A stretch of 64,000 nucleotides of DNA from Vulcanimicrobiota bacterium. GTDB lineage: Bacteria > Vulcanimicrobiota > Xenobia > Xenobiales > JADMJV01. The first letter of the stretch is position 1; each line of letters opens with the position of its first letter. Made by a program: the position numbers and the translations under genes. Positions 41,945 to 50,345 of this stretch are shown here, piece by piece. The DNA is taken from positions 1-64,000 of the forward strand of contig JAFKGI010000025.1 of NCBI GenBank assembly GCA_017307785.1, read 5' to 3'. The notes beneath the pieces were generated by a model. The model worked only from the letters and a program-made list of their open reading frames with translations, was not told the DNA's origin and searched no databases.

Positions 41945-43627
41945 TTACTGCTTCTGCAGCACCTTTGCCCAACCGTCTTTTAGCGGAACGATCCGATTAA
42001 AGACGGGCTTCTCGGCCGTCGAGTCCCAATCTTTGATAAAAAAGCCCTGGCGCTCGAACTGGAAACGCTCGCCCACCTTGCTCCGAGCCAAACTATGCTC
42101 CAACCGAGCCTCGGGCAGAATCTGCAAAGACTCGGGATTCAAGAACTCGCGATAGTCTCCATCTTTGAGCCCGTCGGGCTGTTCGATAGTAAACAACTCC
42201 TCATAGAGACGAACCTCGGCCGCCAGCGAAGTGGTTGCTTCCACCCAATGGATGGTTCCTTTGACCTTGCGGTGTTCGCCCGAGCCACCGCTCTTGGTCT
42301 CCGGATCGTAGGTGCAACGAACTTCGGTCACGTTGCCGCTCTCGTCCTTGATCACTTCTTCGCACTTGATGATGTAGGCACGGCGCAGGCGCACTTCGCC
42401 GCCCGGCTGCAGACGAAAATACTTCTTGGGTGGGGTTTCCATGAAGTCGTCCTGCTCGATAAAAATCTCCCGTCCGAAGGGGACCTTGCGACTGCCGGGC
42501 AGACCTACATCGTCAGGAAAGTAAGGAGCTTCCAACTCTTCGATCTGACCTTCCGGGTAGTTGGTGATCACCACCTTGAGTGGCCTGAGCACACCCATAA
42601 CGCGATGGGCTTTGGTGTTGAGGTCGGCGCGCACGCACTCGGACAGATAACTCAACTCCGTCCACACTTCGCTTTTGGTCACTCCGACCTTCTCGCACAA
42701 ATCCCGGATCGCTTCCGGCGTATAACCGCGCCGGCGAACTCCCGCGATGGTCGGCATGCGGGGGTCGTCCCAACCCGAAACGAGACCCTCGCTGACCATC
42801 TCTCTCAGCTTGCGCTTGCCCAGCATGGTGTATTGAAGTTTCAGCTTGGAAAACTCGATCTGCTGCGGATGCACCGGAAGCTCCAGGCTATCCAAAAACC
42901 AATCGTAAAGCGGTCGATGGTTCTCGAATTCGAGCGTGCAAATCGAGTGAGTGATGCCCTCGATAGAGTCGGAGATGCAGTGAGCATAGTCGTACATGGG
43001 ATAGATACACCAGGCATCACCGGCCCGATGGTGAGCGGTCTTGCGAATTCGATAGATGGCCGGGTCGCGCAGATTGATGTTAGGAGAGGCCATATCGATC
43101 TTGGCCCGCACCGTGCGCGTGCCATCCTCAAAATCCCCGTTCTTCATGCGCGACAGCAACTCCAGGTTCTCGTCCACCGAGCGTTCTCGGTAGGGACTGG
43201 GACGACCCGGTTCGGTCAGCGTGCCCCGGTACTCGCGCACTTCCTCAGCGCTCAGGTCACACACATAAGCCTTGCCAGCCTTGATCAACTGCACAGCGCA
43301 GTCATAAAACTGCTGAAAATAGTCGGCGGCGTGATACTCTTTGTCTCCCCAGTTAAATCCAAGCCACTGGACGTCGCGCTTGATGGCCTCGACATACTCG
43401 GCGTCTTCTTTGAGGGGATTAGTGTCGTCCATACGCAGGTGGCAAACGCCACCAAAGGCATCAGCCAGGCTGAAATTCAACCAGATAGACTTGGCATGCC
43501 CAATGTGCAAATAGCCGTTGGGTTCGGGGGGAAAGCGCGTGACCACCGTCTTGTGCTTGCCGGTCTTCAGATCTTCTTCCACGATTTGTCGGATGAAATG
43601 GACGGATGGTGCGGTTTCTGTGTGCAT
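41945..43627 (-). CDS. glnS: Glutaminyl-tRNA synthetase
   Basis: A 560-residue class I synthetase (E. coli 553) that charges tRNA-Gln. Motifs: RFPPEPNGYLHIGHAKS (HIGH), LRMDDTNPLKED, AYVCDLSAEEVREYRGTLTE, and LGKRKLREMVSEG, a KMSKS variant with Gly at the first Ser. The anticodon-binding beta-barrel domain is complete (FGREIFIEQDDFMETPPKKY). ATG at 43627 (MHTETAPSVHFIRQ) gives the normal N-terminus; the longer frame to 43702 is not needed. Having GlnRS means the cell need not rely only on the GatCAB route. Confidence 0.95.
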   Translation of the reverse strand: MHTETAPSVHFIRQIVEEDLKTGKHKTVVTRFPPEPNGYLHIGHAKSIWLNFSLADAFGGVCHLRMDDTNPLKEDAEYVEAIKRDVQWLGFNWGDKEYHAADYFQQFYDCAVQLIKAGKAYVCDLSAEEVREYRGTLTEPGRPSPYRERSVDENLELLSRMKNGDFEDGTRTVRAKIDMASPNINLRDPAIYRIRKTAHHRAGDAWCIYPMYDYAHCISDSIEGITHSICTLEFENHRPLYDWFLDSLELPVHPQQIEFSKLKLQYTMLGKRKLREMVSEGLVSGWDDPRMPTIAGVRRRGYTPEAIRDLCEKVGVTKSEVWTELSYLSECVRADLNTKAHRVMGVLRPLKVVITNYPEGQIEELEAPYFPDDVGLPGSRKVPFGREIFIEQDDFMETPPKKYFRLQPGGEVRLRRAYIIKCEEVIKDESGNVTEVRCTYDPETKSGGSGEHRKVKGTIHWVEATTSLAAEVRLYEELFTIEQPDGLKDGDYREFLNPESLQILPEARLEHSLARSKVGERFQFERQGFFIKDWDSTAEKPVFNRIVPLKDGWAKVLQKQ

Positions 43628-43719
43628 CCAGATCGCGTTCGTCAGTTCTTTCAGCCCACCCTGTCGGGCCGCCGAGGAGTGGACCCGGGCAGAGCGAAAC
43701 AAGAAGGTCTGGAGGGTCT

Positions 43720-44823
43720 ATGGTGGACATTTCGGCGGCGCTCGGCGACGCCTTTAAGCGAACCCGTTACTTGCTTTGGGAGCGCGGCAGTTTTGCCCGG
43801 TGGTGGCGCTTCGCTCTGCTCAGCACGCTGACCGGCGGTGGAGGCGGGGGCGGCGGCATGAACGTGCGAGCTCCTCTGCAACTGATGCAGGCCTACAAGA
43901 AAGAGACCGCCATGGTCGGCCTGATGGCCACCAGTTGCGCCCTGGGAAACTTCGACACGGCTATGGTCCCGGTTGTCCTGGGCCTGGGTTTGGGCCTGAT
44001 GCTCTTCGTGATCTTCTTCGCCTGGCTGAGTAGCTGCGCTCAGTTTGTGCTGGTAGAGAGCATCGTCTACGACCGTCACGTTCTAGGCGAACCTTTCGGC
44101 CGCCTGAAGAGCAACGGCACCGGCTTGTTCCTCTGGTCCTTCCTGGTCAGCTTGCTGTGTATGATTCCGGTGGGAATCGTAATCGTAGGCGCGGTCGGGT
44201 CCGGCTTCATGGTTTCTCAGACGGCGCCGGGGGCCATCTTGTTGATCAGTCTCGCGGCACTGGCCGTGCTGGGCGTGTTGGGCATCGCGGTGCTCATCTT
44301 CTTCACCCTCACCAACCAGCTGGTGGTTCCGGTCGCCTATCGCCAGCGCATCGGCCTCAATCCGGCCTGGTCGCTGGTCTGGCAGACCCTGCGAAACCGC
44401 AAGGCCGACACCGCACTCTTCTTGCTGGTGCTGATGGGTGTGGTCATGGCCGGCGCTTTCGGCGTGATGATGGGAGTCGTATTGGTGACCGGAGTGGTCG
44501 GTCTGGTGAGCGGTCTGTTGCTGGCGATGCCCGCCTTCTTCCTCTACCAGGCGCACATGACCGCACCCGCGGTTCTCTGCGGCGTGCTCTTCGCCATGGT
44601 GCTGTTCGGGACGCTTTTCTTTAGTAGCCTGTCTTTCCAGACCCCTGTGACCGTTCTGACCCGCTGCTTCGGCATCTACATCATGCAGCAACTGATGCCC
44701 GAGCAAGGACTGCTGCCGCTGGGCGGTCGTCCCGAACAAATCCAGGAAGACCCGATTCTGAGGGAAGAGCCCCAGCCACTGGGAGCCTTGCCTGAAGATT
44801 CCTGGCAGCGTCCCGAACTCTGA
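43720..44823 (+). CDS. Polytopic membrane protein with Gly8 loop
   Basis: A 367-residue protein with about six to eight membrane helices. ATG at 43720 is preceded by GGAGG (43711). It begins ISAALGDAFKRTRYLLWERG and has an eight-glycine run (LTGGGGGGGGMNV) just after. The layout resembles DUF7544/glycerophosphodiesterase-membrane-domain proteins found in many phyla, but no motif settles it. The C-terminus is a Pro/Glu-rich cytoplasmic tail. It is followed after 28 bases by a lipoprotein gene on the same strand. Confidence 0.7.
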   Translation: MVDISAALGDAFKRTRYLLWERGSFARWWRFALLSTLTGGGGGGGGMNVRAPLQLMQAYKKETAMVGLMATSCALGNFDTAMVPVVLGLGLGLMLFVIFFAWLSSCAQFVLVESIVYDRHVLGEPFGRLKSNGTGLFLWSFLVSLLCMIPVGIVIVGAVGSGFMVSQTAPGAILLISLAALAVLGVLGIAVLIFFTLTNQLVVPVAYRQRIGLNPAWSLVWQTLRNRKADTALFLLVLMGVVMAGAFGVMMGVVLVTGVVGLVSGLLLAMPAFFLYQAHMTAPAVLCGVLFAMVLFGTLFFSSLSFQTPVTVLTRCFGIYIMQQLMPEQGLLPLGGRPEQIQEDPILREEPQPLGALPEDSWQRPEL

Positions 44824-44851
44824 AGGATTTTCAACTCCAGACCTTAAGTCC

Positions 44852-45523
44852 ATGGCTATGAAGAAGTCCCTCGCTCCGGCCCTGCTCCTGCTTTTGTGGG
44901 GATGCGCTCCGCCCGAAGGAACGCCCAATAGCACCAGCACGGTGGCCGTTAGCAACACCACCACCGTGGTGACCCCTGCGCCCAGCTCCAGTCCCACGAT
45001 GGTAGCCGCCGCGGCCACGCCGCTGCCGCAACCGGACCTGCCCGAGAAGTTGCTCAAAAGCTACACTCCGGCGCCGCTCGACGCCAAGCTGAAGGACAGC
45101 GAAACCTGGTGGGCAGACTCGGGAATCCAGGAGAATCGCCTGGGCTACTATACCAGCAATGACAGCCTGGCCCAGGTGGAAGCTCAACTCACGCCGGTTT
45201 TCACGGCGGACGGCAACAAGCCGTACCTGGAGGGCATCGGTCCGGTTTTTGATTATGACGGGACGCGGGTCTGCATTATGAAGCGCGCCTCGGGCGGAGA
45301 AGCTCTTTTCGTGATCGCGCCCCTGGGCGCCAACAAGCAGGTTCCCAAAAGCCTGAAGGCCCTGAAACTACCACCGATTCCTCCCGAGGAACTGGCCAAC
45401 AAGTCCATGTTGGTCGTGTTGGCTACCGGCAACGGTCTGGGGGAACACATCGATCATATGCTGGGACAAGCGGGTCTGGTCATCACGCCCACTCCCGATC
45501 CGACGGAAACGCCCAAAGGATAA
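44852..45523 (+). CDS. Putative lipoprotein
   Basis: A 223-residue protein with lipoprotein signal MAMKKSLAPALLLLLWG-C, then a Thr/Ser/Pro-rich linker of about 45 residues and a compact domain (about 75-215) with AQVEAQLTPVFTADGNKPY and YDGTRVCIMKRASGGEALFV. The tail is PTPDPTETPKG. It follows the membrane protein gene closely and may act with it. No family recognised. Confidence 0.7.
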   Translation: MAMKKSLAPALLLLLWGCAPPEGTPNSTSTVAVSNTTTVVTPAPSSSPTMVAAAATPLPQPDLPEKLLKSYTPAPLDAKLKDSETWWADSGIQENRLGYYTSNDSLAQVEAQLTPVFTADGNKPYLEGIGPVFDYDGTRVCIMKRASGGEALFVIAPLGANKQVPKSLKALKLPPIPPEELANKSMLVVLATGNGLGEHIDHMLGQAGLVITPTPDPTETPKG

Positions 45524-45590
45524 AGGCGGTCTGCTGAACCGGCAACATTCCTTTCATCCGGAGGGGTGGGATCCTGAACTAGCATAAGGT

Positions 45591-46235
45591 ATGCAGATCC
45601 AGAGCGCTCCTCGGCCCCAGCTCCCCAAACCCCTGCCCCAGAAACAAGAACCGCCGCAGGGTTCGAAGCCGTCACGCAAAGATCTGGACAAGGCAATCGA
45701 GGACCTCTGCTTTGGCGGTGCGCTGGGCTCGGCCGCGTTTTTAGGCGCAGCCGCCTACCCCTCCACTTATTTGCACGAGATGGGCCACAAAATGGCCATC
45801 CACGCTCTGTATTCCGGTGCTGAGGCCAACATTACCGTTTTCCCCTTCAAGGGCGGAGTGACCCGCTGGAAAGGCGAGGGCCTCTCTCCCCTGGGTGAGC
45901 ACCTCGGAGCCGCGGGCAGTCGCTCGGTGGTGGCCATGGCCGGCACCGCGATGGACGCCCTGAGCAGCTGCGCGCTCTTTGCCTCGGGCTATAAGTTGCG
46001 CAAGTCCCATCCACTGGCCGGCAACGCCATGATGGGCTACGGCCTGATGAGAATGACCAGTTCGACGCTCTACGCGGCCAGCGGCATCGGCAAGACGGCC
46101 GCGACGGCCAAGGCCGGCCACGATTTCGTGACTCTGCAGACTCAGCTGGGTGTCCCCTGCTGGGTCAGCACCGCCGTGGTGGCCAGTTTGATTCCGCTGA
46201 CTTACCTGGCGATGCGCGCGCTAGAGAAGGAATAG
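45591..46235 (+). CDS. Membrane protein with HEMGH motif (M50-like)
   Basis: A 214-residue protein. After a Pro-rich leader (MQIQSAPRPQLPKPLPQKQE) it has a hydrophobic helix with YPSTYLHEMGHKMAIHALYS, an HExxH zinc-binding motif at the end of a membrane segment as in site-2-type proteases. GAEANITVFPFKGGVTRW follows, and SVVAMAGTAMDALSS, which could be the second conserved helix. Three to four membrane segments in total. An LDG/NPDG-type third ligand is not obvious. It may be an intramembrane protease or an inactive relative. Confidence 0.62.
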   Translation: MQIQSAPRPQLPKPLPQKQEPPQGSKPSRKDLDKAIEDLCFGGALGSAAFLGAAAYPSTYLHEMGHKMAIHALYSGAEANITVFPFKGGVTRWKGEGLSPLGEHLGAAGSRSVVAMAGTAMDALSSCALFASGYKLRKSHPLAGNAMMGYGLMRMTSSTLYAASGIGKTAATAKAGHDFVTLQTQLGVPCWVSTAVVASLIPLTYLAMRALEKE

Positions 46236-47234
46236 TTCGTCGAGAATGGCCCCGGCCGCCGCGGCCATGACGTCGCGCTGCATACGAAAGCGGTCGCCAA
46301 AGAAAAGCTCGCCGATTTCCTGGTCCAGATAGTGACGGGCCAGCCCCAGTAAGGCCGTGTGCTCGTCGCAATCCATCTCCAGAACCACCAATCCATCGTC
46401 CAGACTGGCGCCCACCCCGGTTTTGCGCCCGCTCAGTCGCTCGAGGTAGAGCAGACTGAGACGTCCGTCTCGAGGTTGATGGGGCGTGGTGACACAGATG
46501 GCGCAGCGCTTTTGCTCGTCCTCGCTCAGTTCACTCCACCAGGGATACACGGCCGAGTGCAGGTCCTCGATCTCCATGCGCGCGCCCCTTTCCAGAGCGG
46601 CGGAAAAATCTTGCATGGGCGCTCCCTGCATGCATTCGGCCGCCTGGGCGTGCACCTCGGCCTTGAAGGCATGATAGGAAGGCGGTCTCAAGCTCAACTG
46701 CTTGCGCTGGCCGTGGTGGAGAAAGACAACCGTGTCGGACACCAGCAGCAGCACAGGGCGGCCAGGGTTGTCCAACCACTGCTGCAGCCGCTCCTGATAA
46801 AGACGATGAAAGCTGAGATTCTGCGGGCTATCCTTGGGCTCGAAAACCGTGCCCGGCACCGGTTCCGAGACTTCGATCAGATTCTCATCGGGGTCGTAAA
46901 AGTAGAGCGAGCGAATGTCCCCCTGCGAGCCGGTGCGCACGACCGGCCCTTCGATGACCGTCACCTGATGATCGGTCAGCCGTTGTTGCATACGCGCCAG
47001 GGGAATGGTGATCAGGAAGCAGAGGTCGGCAGAACCCGGAGTGGCGTGTCGCACATTGTGGTCAATCGGTTTGTCCGCCTGGTGCAGATTGATTTTCTGG
47101 GTGCCGAAATGCAATGCCTGACGACCCGCTCCGAAGGTTCGCGCCTGCATGCCCAGCACCTGAGTATAAAACTGGACGGTCGCCTGGACGTCCCGCACCG
47201 TCAGCACCAGATGGTCTAAATTCGCGACAAACAA
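46221..47234 (-). CDS. VOC (glyoxalase-like) protein with unknown C-terminal domain
   Basis: A 337-residue protein. Residues 1-128 form a vicinal-oxygen-chelate domain: LDHLVLTVRDVQATVQFYTQ, LHFGTQKINLHQ, SLYFYDPDENLIEVSEP, with His/Glu metal ligands. The C-terminal ~200 residues are unassigned, with RPVLLLVSDTVVFLHHGQRK, ICVTTPHQPRDGRLSLLYLE and a final helical segment. Fusions of VOC to a second domain of this size are not familiar to me. Convergent with the HEMGH gene by a 15-bp overlap. Confidence 0.75.
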   Translation of the reverse strand: MFVANLDHLVLTVRDVQATVQFYTQVLGMQARTFGAGRQALHFGTQKINLHQADKPIDHNVRHATPGSADLCFLITIPLARMQQRLTDHQVTVIEGPVVRTGSQGDIRSLYFYDPDENLIEVSEPVPGTVFEPKDSPQNLSFHRLYQERLQQWLDNPGRPVLLLVSDTVVFLHHGQRKQLSLRPPSYHAFKAEVHAQAAECMQGAPMQDFSAALERGARMEIEDLHSAVYPWWSELSEDEQKRCAICVTTPHQPRDGRLSLLYLERLSGRKTGVGASLDDGLVVLEMDCDEHTALLGLARHYLDQEIGELFFGDRFRMQRDVMAAAAGAILDELFLL

Positions 47235-47237
47235 CCG

Positions 47238-47723
47238 CTAATGCTTCGTGCCCATGAACAGCGCGCCTGCGATCAAGCCCTTCTTGCCAAAGGTGAGAGC
47301 CGAGATGGCCGGCATAAAGGTCGCACCCGCCAGAGCGCATTCGGCTCCGGCCACCGCGGCCCACACGTAAGGGGCGGCCGGCCCAATCTTGAGGGCAGCC
47401 TTGTGGAAGAAATTGAGTTTGGCCGGATCCTTGGCGGCCATCTTCTGGGCCACCTCGCGCACTTCTTTACCGGAGAAGTAGCCCACCGCCACTCCCACGC
47501 AACCGCCCAGAATCGCACCCGGCACCCCGCCCCAACTGGAAATGGCGTAACCCGCGGCAGCCGCCGGGATCACTCCCACTGCGGCGCCGGTAGCGCCTTT
47601 GAGCATCGTCTTGCCGATCTTCTGCCAGCGCGACGGCTCTACCGAATCCTGCGGGACCGGCGGCTGGGCCGGCTTGGGCGGCAACTTGCTCGCAGGCCGA
47701 AAAGGCAACTGTTGGATCTTCAC
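47238..47723 (-). CDS. Glycine-zipper-like membrane protein
   Basis: A 161-residue protein with a Pro-rich leader (MKIQQLPFRPASKLPPKPAQ) and Gly/Ala-rich hydrophobic segments (GATGAAVGVIPAAAAGYAIS, WGGVPGAILGGCVGVAVGYF) like glycine-zipper proteins. The leader resembles that of the 45591 protein. The start is followed by a VOC gene 3 bases downstream on the same strand. Function unknown. Confidence 0.65.
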   Translation of the reverse strand: MKIQQLPFRPASKLPPKPAQPPVPQDSVEPSRWQKIGKTMLKGATGAAVGVIPAAAAGYAISSWGGVPGAILGGCVGVAVGYFSGKEVREVAQKMAAKDPAKLNFFHKAALKIGPAAPYVWAAVAGAECALAGATFMPAISALTFGKKGLIAGALFMGTKH

Positions 47724-47754
47724 ACGCCCACTTTAGGGGAGCGGCCGGAAAGAT

Positions 47755-47919
47755 CTATGAAAGCGGTAGTACCGATGCGAGCAGACTGAACAGGGCGAAA
47801 ATCGGCATGAACAGCCACCAGACAAGGAAGTCCACCAGGTAAACACAGTCGAAAAGCACCCCAAAGAAGGACGGCTCTTCCGTCGTCGTCCGGGGAACGT
47901 CGCTGATGCCGATGTCCAC
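47755..47919 (-). CDS. Small membrane protein (54 aa)
   Basis: A short ORF with GTG start at 47919: VDIGISDVPRTTTEEPSFFG, then a helix of about 30 hydrophobic residues (VLFDCVYLVDFLVWWLFMPI and FALFSLLASVLPLS) to the end. An AGGTAG lies about 11 bases before the GTG. Codon choice (CTG, TTC, GTG) fits the neighbours. It precedes the glycine-zipper gene on the same strand. Moderate support only. Confidence 0.45.
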   Translation of the reverse strand: MDIGISDVPRTTTEEPSFFGVLFDCVYLVDFLVWWLFMPIFALFSLLASVLPLS

Positions 47920-47981
47920 CCTGCAACTCTACCTGTTGCCGCCGCCTTTGGCCAGAGTAGGATCTCGGCATCTAGGGGAGC

Positions 47982-48340
47982 CCGGCGATTCTGCCCGACC
48001 CACCCCCAGAAAGGCCCCAATCTACAGGCCGATGTAGATTCTCTACGCCACCCTGACGATTCTGCCCTGATCTGCCCCCGGAAAGGCCCGAATCTACAGG
48101 CCGATGTAGATTCTCTACGCCACCCTGACGATTCTGCCCAAATCTGCCCCCAGAAAGGCCCGAATCTACAGGCCGATGTAGATTCTCTACGCGACCCTGA
48201 CGATATTGCCCGATCCGCCCCCAGAAAGGCCCGAATCTACAGGCCGATGTCGATTCTCTACGCCACCCTGACGGTTCTGCCCAAATCTGCCCCCAGAAAG
48301 GCCCGAATCTACAGGCCAATTACGCCACCCTGGAGATCCG
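47982..48340. repeat. Tandem array 3, five ~72-bp units
   Basis: CTACAGG recurs at 48022, 48094, 48166, 48237 and 48309 (period 71-72). Each unit carries AATCTACA-GGCCGA-TGTAGATT, an 8-bp perfect inverted repeat with a 6-base loop in most copies, then CTCTACGCCACCCTGACG and a CCCCCAGAAAGGCCC block. The fourth copy has one stem mismatch and the last is cut short. The open minus-strand frame is broken by the 71-bp unit. It lies between the methyltransferase stop and the 54-aa ORF. The consensus differs from arrays 1 and 2. Confidence 0.92.
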
Positions 48341-48356
48341 GGCCCAACCGAACGCG

Positions 48357-49046
48357 CTAGCCGGCAGGTTTTTGCCAGACACACAGGACGGTCTTGCCGA
48401 AGCGATAGCCCAGCAATGGGTCGAGGCGGCGCGAGATGGGCACCACCACCGTGTCCCAGAATCCGATCTGGCGGGGGGTGGGCATGCTCTGACGCAGCAG
48501 CTTGGAATTGGCCAGCGATAAAAAGAAGCCCAGGCTGTCCAGGTAGCGAGCGCACACCAGGCGCGCTCCGGCCGGACCGCAGTCCTTGAGCTGTTTCAGG
48601 CTGTAGCGCCGGAAGTGGCCAATGGCCTGGTCGAACGGCGAGAACAGGCTTTGGTGGGCCGGCGAGAGCACGATCAGGTGTCCCCCCGGTCGCAGCCGGC
48701 CCAGCGCCAACTCCAGTTCCGCCCGGTCGTGCTCGATGTGTTCGAGCACGTCGATGTAGAGAATGGAGTCACAACATTCCTCTGCCACCCCCTCCAGAGT
48801 CGAGCACTGAACCTCACAGAAAGCAGGCAGACCCTGGATCTGAGCGCACAACTCCGCGTCCGGCTCCAAACAGAGCCAGCGCTGATGACGCGAGCCGTCC
48901 TGCAAAAAGACTCGGGTGGTGCCTCCGAGCCCGGCCCCGACTTCGACCACCTCGGCTCCCAAAAACGGCTTGATTTGAGCGCAAAAGTAGCTCTTCCAGT
49001 TGCGTGCCCGAGAGAATAACTCGAGCTCATCGCCCACATACTTCAC
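48357..49046 (-). CDS. Class I SAM-dependent methyltransferase
   Basis: A 229-residue methyltransferase. SAM-binding motif I is EVVEVGAGLGGTTRVFL; the acidic residue of strand 2 is CLEPDAEL; motif IV is SILYIDVLEHIEHD, followed by LRPGGHLIVLSPAHQSLFSP and HFRRYSLKQL as in the UbiE/COQ5-like set that act with glycosyltransferases. It overlaps the glycosyltransferase gene by 4 bp (ATGA). It probably methylates a lipid-linked or surface sugar; substrate unknown. Confidence 0.85.
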   Translation of the reverse strand: MKYVGDELELFSRARNWKSYFCAQIKPFLGAEVVEVGAGLGGTTRVFLQDGSRHQRWLCLEPDAELCAQIQGLPAFCEVQCSTLEGVAEECCDSILYIDVLEHIEHDRAELELALGRLRPGGHLIVLSPAHQSLFSPFDQAIGHFRRYSLKQLKDCGPAGARLVCARYLDSLGFFLSLANSKLLRQSMPTPRQIGFWDTVVVPISRRLDPLLGYRFGKTVLCVWQKPAG

Positions 49047-49999
49047 GAACCAGGTTCCTTCCAGATCAGCACTTCCGCCAGATAGTGCTGAAAGTCACGA
49101 GCGGGCACGAAGCTCTGATGAGTGCGACTGCCCAGCACGAAAAACACGAAGAAGAACGAAGTAATGATCAGCTGGGTCAGCAAAATCAGCGTCAGGCCGA
49201 ACGCTGAAGTCGCCCAGCCGGGGATGGCCAGGGTGGTGAAAAATTTCACGCCGACCACCGTCAACATCAGGCACAAAACGATGGCGATGAACACCTGGGA
49301 AACCAGCAGCAGCCGCACTCCCACCCGGTCGGAGTGCACCGAGACCGCGGACAAACCATGAGTGACCAGCGCGGTGGTGTTCATACTGGAGGAGCCGTCC
49401 AGACGCTTGCCGCGCCGGGTGGGAATGTGAATGTAGGGCGCGCCGACCCGCTGAATTCCGGCTGCGTAGTGCGTCCAGATTTCCGGTAGAGCCGCGACCC
49501 TGGAGAGCAAAGGTCCGGGAATCACGCTGAAGTTGCCCATGCGGATAGAGTTACCGGTCAGCATTCCGTAGAGGCTTCGGTAAAAAAAGTAGCCGAGTCG
49601 AAAAAGCAACGATTCAGAGCGGCGGGTGCGTTGCGCGAAGACCAGCACATCGGAACCGTGATCGCGGGCGGCTTTCACCATGCGGGCGGCGTCCTCAGGT
49701 CGGTCCTCTCCATCCGCGTCCATCACCAACACGGCACCGGGCTCTTCGCCGGCCAGGTAGCTCAGGCCCATCGCGATGGCGCGCTGATGGCCCAAATTGC
49801 GCGTCAACTGCAGCACGCGGATCCGCTCAAAGCCAGCCTGGTCCAGAGGCTCCGGCAGGGCTCCCCAGGGATGGTCGTTCACGATCAGCAGTTCCAGTTC
49901 ACTCTCAGGAGTGAGAGCCTCCGCCAACAAGGGAAGTAGCGCGCGCAGAGCAGACCAATCCTTGTAGCAAGGGGTCACAACCGTAAGCCTGGGCTTCAC
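49043..49999 (-). CDS. Family 2 glycosyltransferase (GtrB/DPM1-like)
   Basis: A 318-residue GT2 enzyme. The GT-A domain shows LTVVTPCYKDWSALRALLPL, LLIVNDHP, NLGHQRAIAMGLSYL, and the DxD-type VLVMDADGEDRPED. Two C-terminal membrane helices (LLLVSQVFIAIVLCLMLTVV and LTLILLTQLIITSFFFVFFV) match polyprenyl-phosphate sugar transferases. GTG start at 49999, one base after the previous stop. It likely loads a sugar on undecaprenyl phosphate or a lipid. Confidence 0.87.
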   Translation of the reverse strand: MKPRLTVVTPCYKDWSALRALLPLLAEALTPESELELLIVNDHPWGALPEPLDQAGFERIRVLQLTRNLGHQRAIAMGLSYLAGEEPGAVLVMDADGEDRPEDAARMVKAARDHGSDVLVFAQRTRRSESLLFRLGYFFYRSLYGMLTGNSIRMGNFSVIPGPLLSRVAALPEIWTHYAAGIQRVGAPYIHIPTRRGKRLDGSSSMNTTALVTHGLSAVSVHSDRVGVRLLLVSQVFIAIVLCLMLTVVGVKFFTTLAIPGWATSAFGLTLILLTQLIITSFFFVFFVLGSRTHQSFVPARDFQHYLAEVLIWKEPGS

Positions 50000-50000
50000 C

Positions 50001-50342
50001 TCAAAACTCGGTTCCGCTGGAATCCCTGGCCCGGCGGACCCGGACCAGGTCGATGACTGTCAACAAGAACAGCAATGCCACTCCACACGGCACCGCGCTC
50101 ATCCAAAACAGGTCGCTACCCGTAAACTTCAACCAACCATTGGGATTGGCTCTGTAAGTGCTGGCGTTGGCCGCCGCCACCAGAAGAAAAAACGCCACGG
50201 GTGCGCCCACTCGAAGAAGAAACAACTCCGTTCCACCCCAGACCCCAATCCCGTAGATGGGGAAGGCCAACAACCAGAAGAATGCTGCCAGAGGGAACTC
50301 CGCCGGCAGCATCAGAAAGGGCAAGGCGACTAGCTCAAACAC
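50001..50342 (-). CDS. Small membrane protein
   Basis: A 113-residue protein with about three to four membrane helices (VALPFLMLPAEFPLAAFFWL, LLRVGAPVAFFLLVAAANAS, VPCGVALLFLLTVIDLVRVR). It sits between the SDR gene and the glycosyltransferase gene in one minus-strand operon with gaps of 1-3 bases. No family is recognised. Confidence 0.65.
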   Translation of the reverse strand: MFELVALPFLMLPAEFPLAAFFWLLAFPIYGIGVWGGTELFLLRVGAPVAFFLLVAAANASTYRANPNGWLKFTGSDLFWMSAVPCGVALLFLLTVIDLVRVRRARDSSGTEF

Positions 50343-50345
50343 CCT

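Noticed and set aside
47972..48319. Minus-strand ORF over array 3 encoding a 24-residue repeat
   Set aside because: No start signal, one unit of 71 bp breaks the frame, and the copies do not show codon-level conservation.
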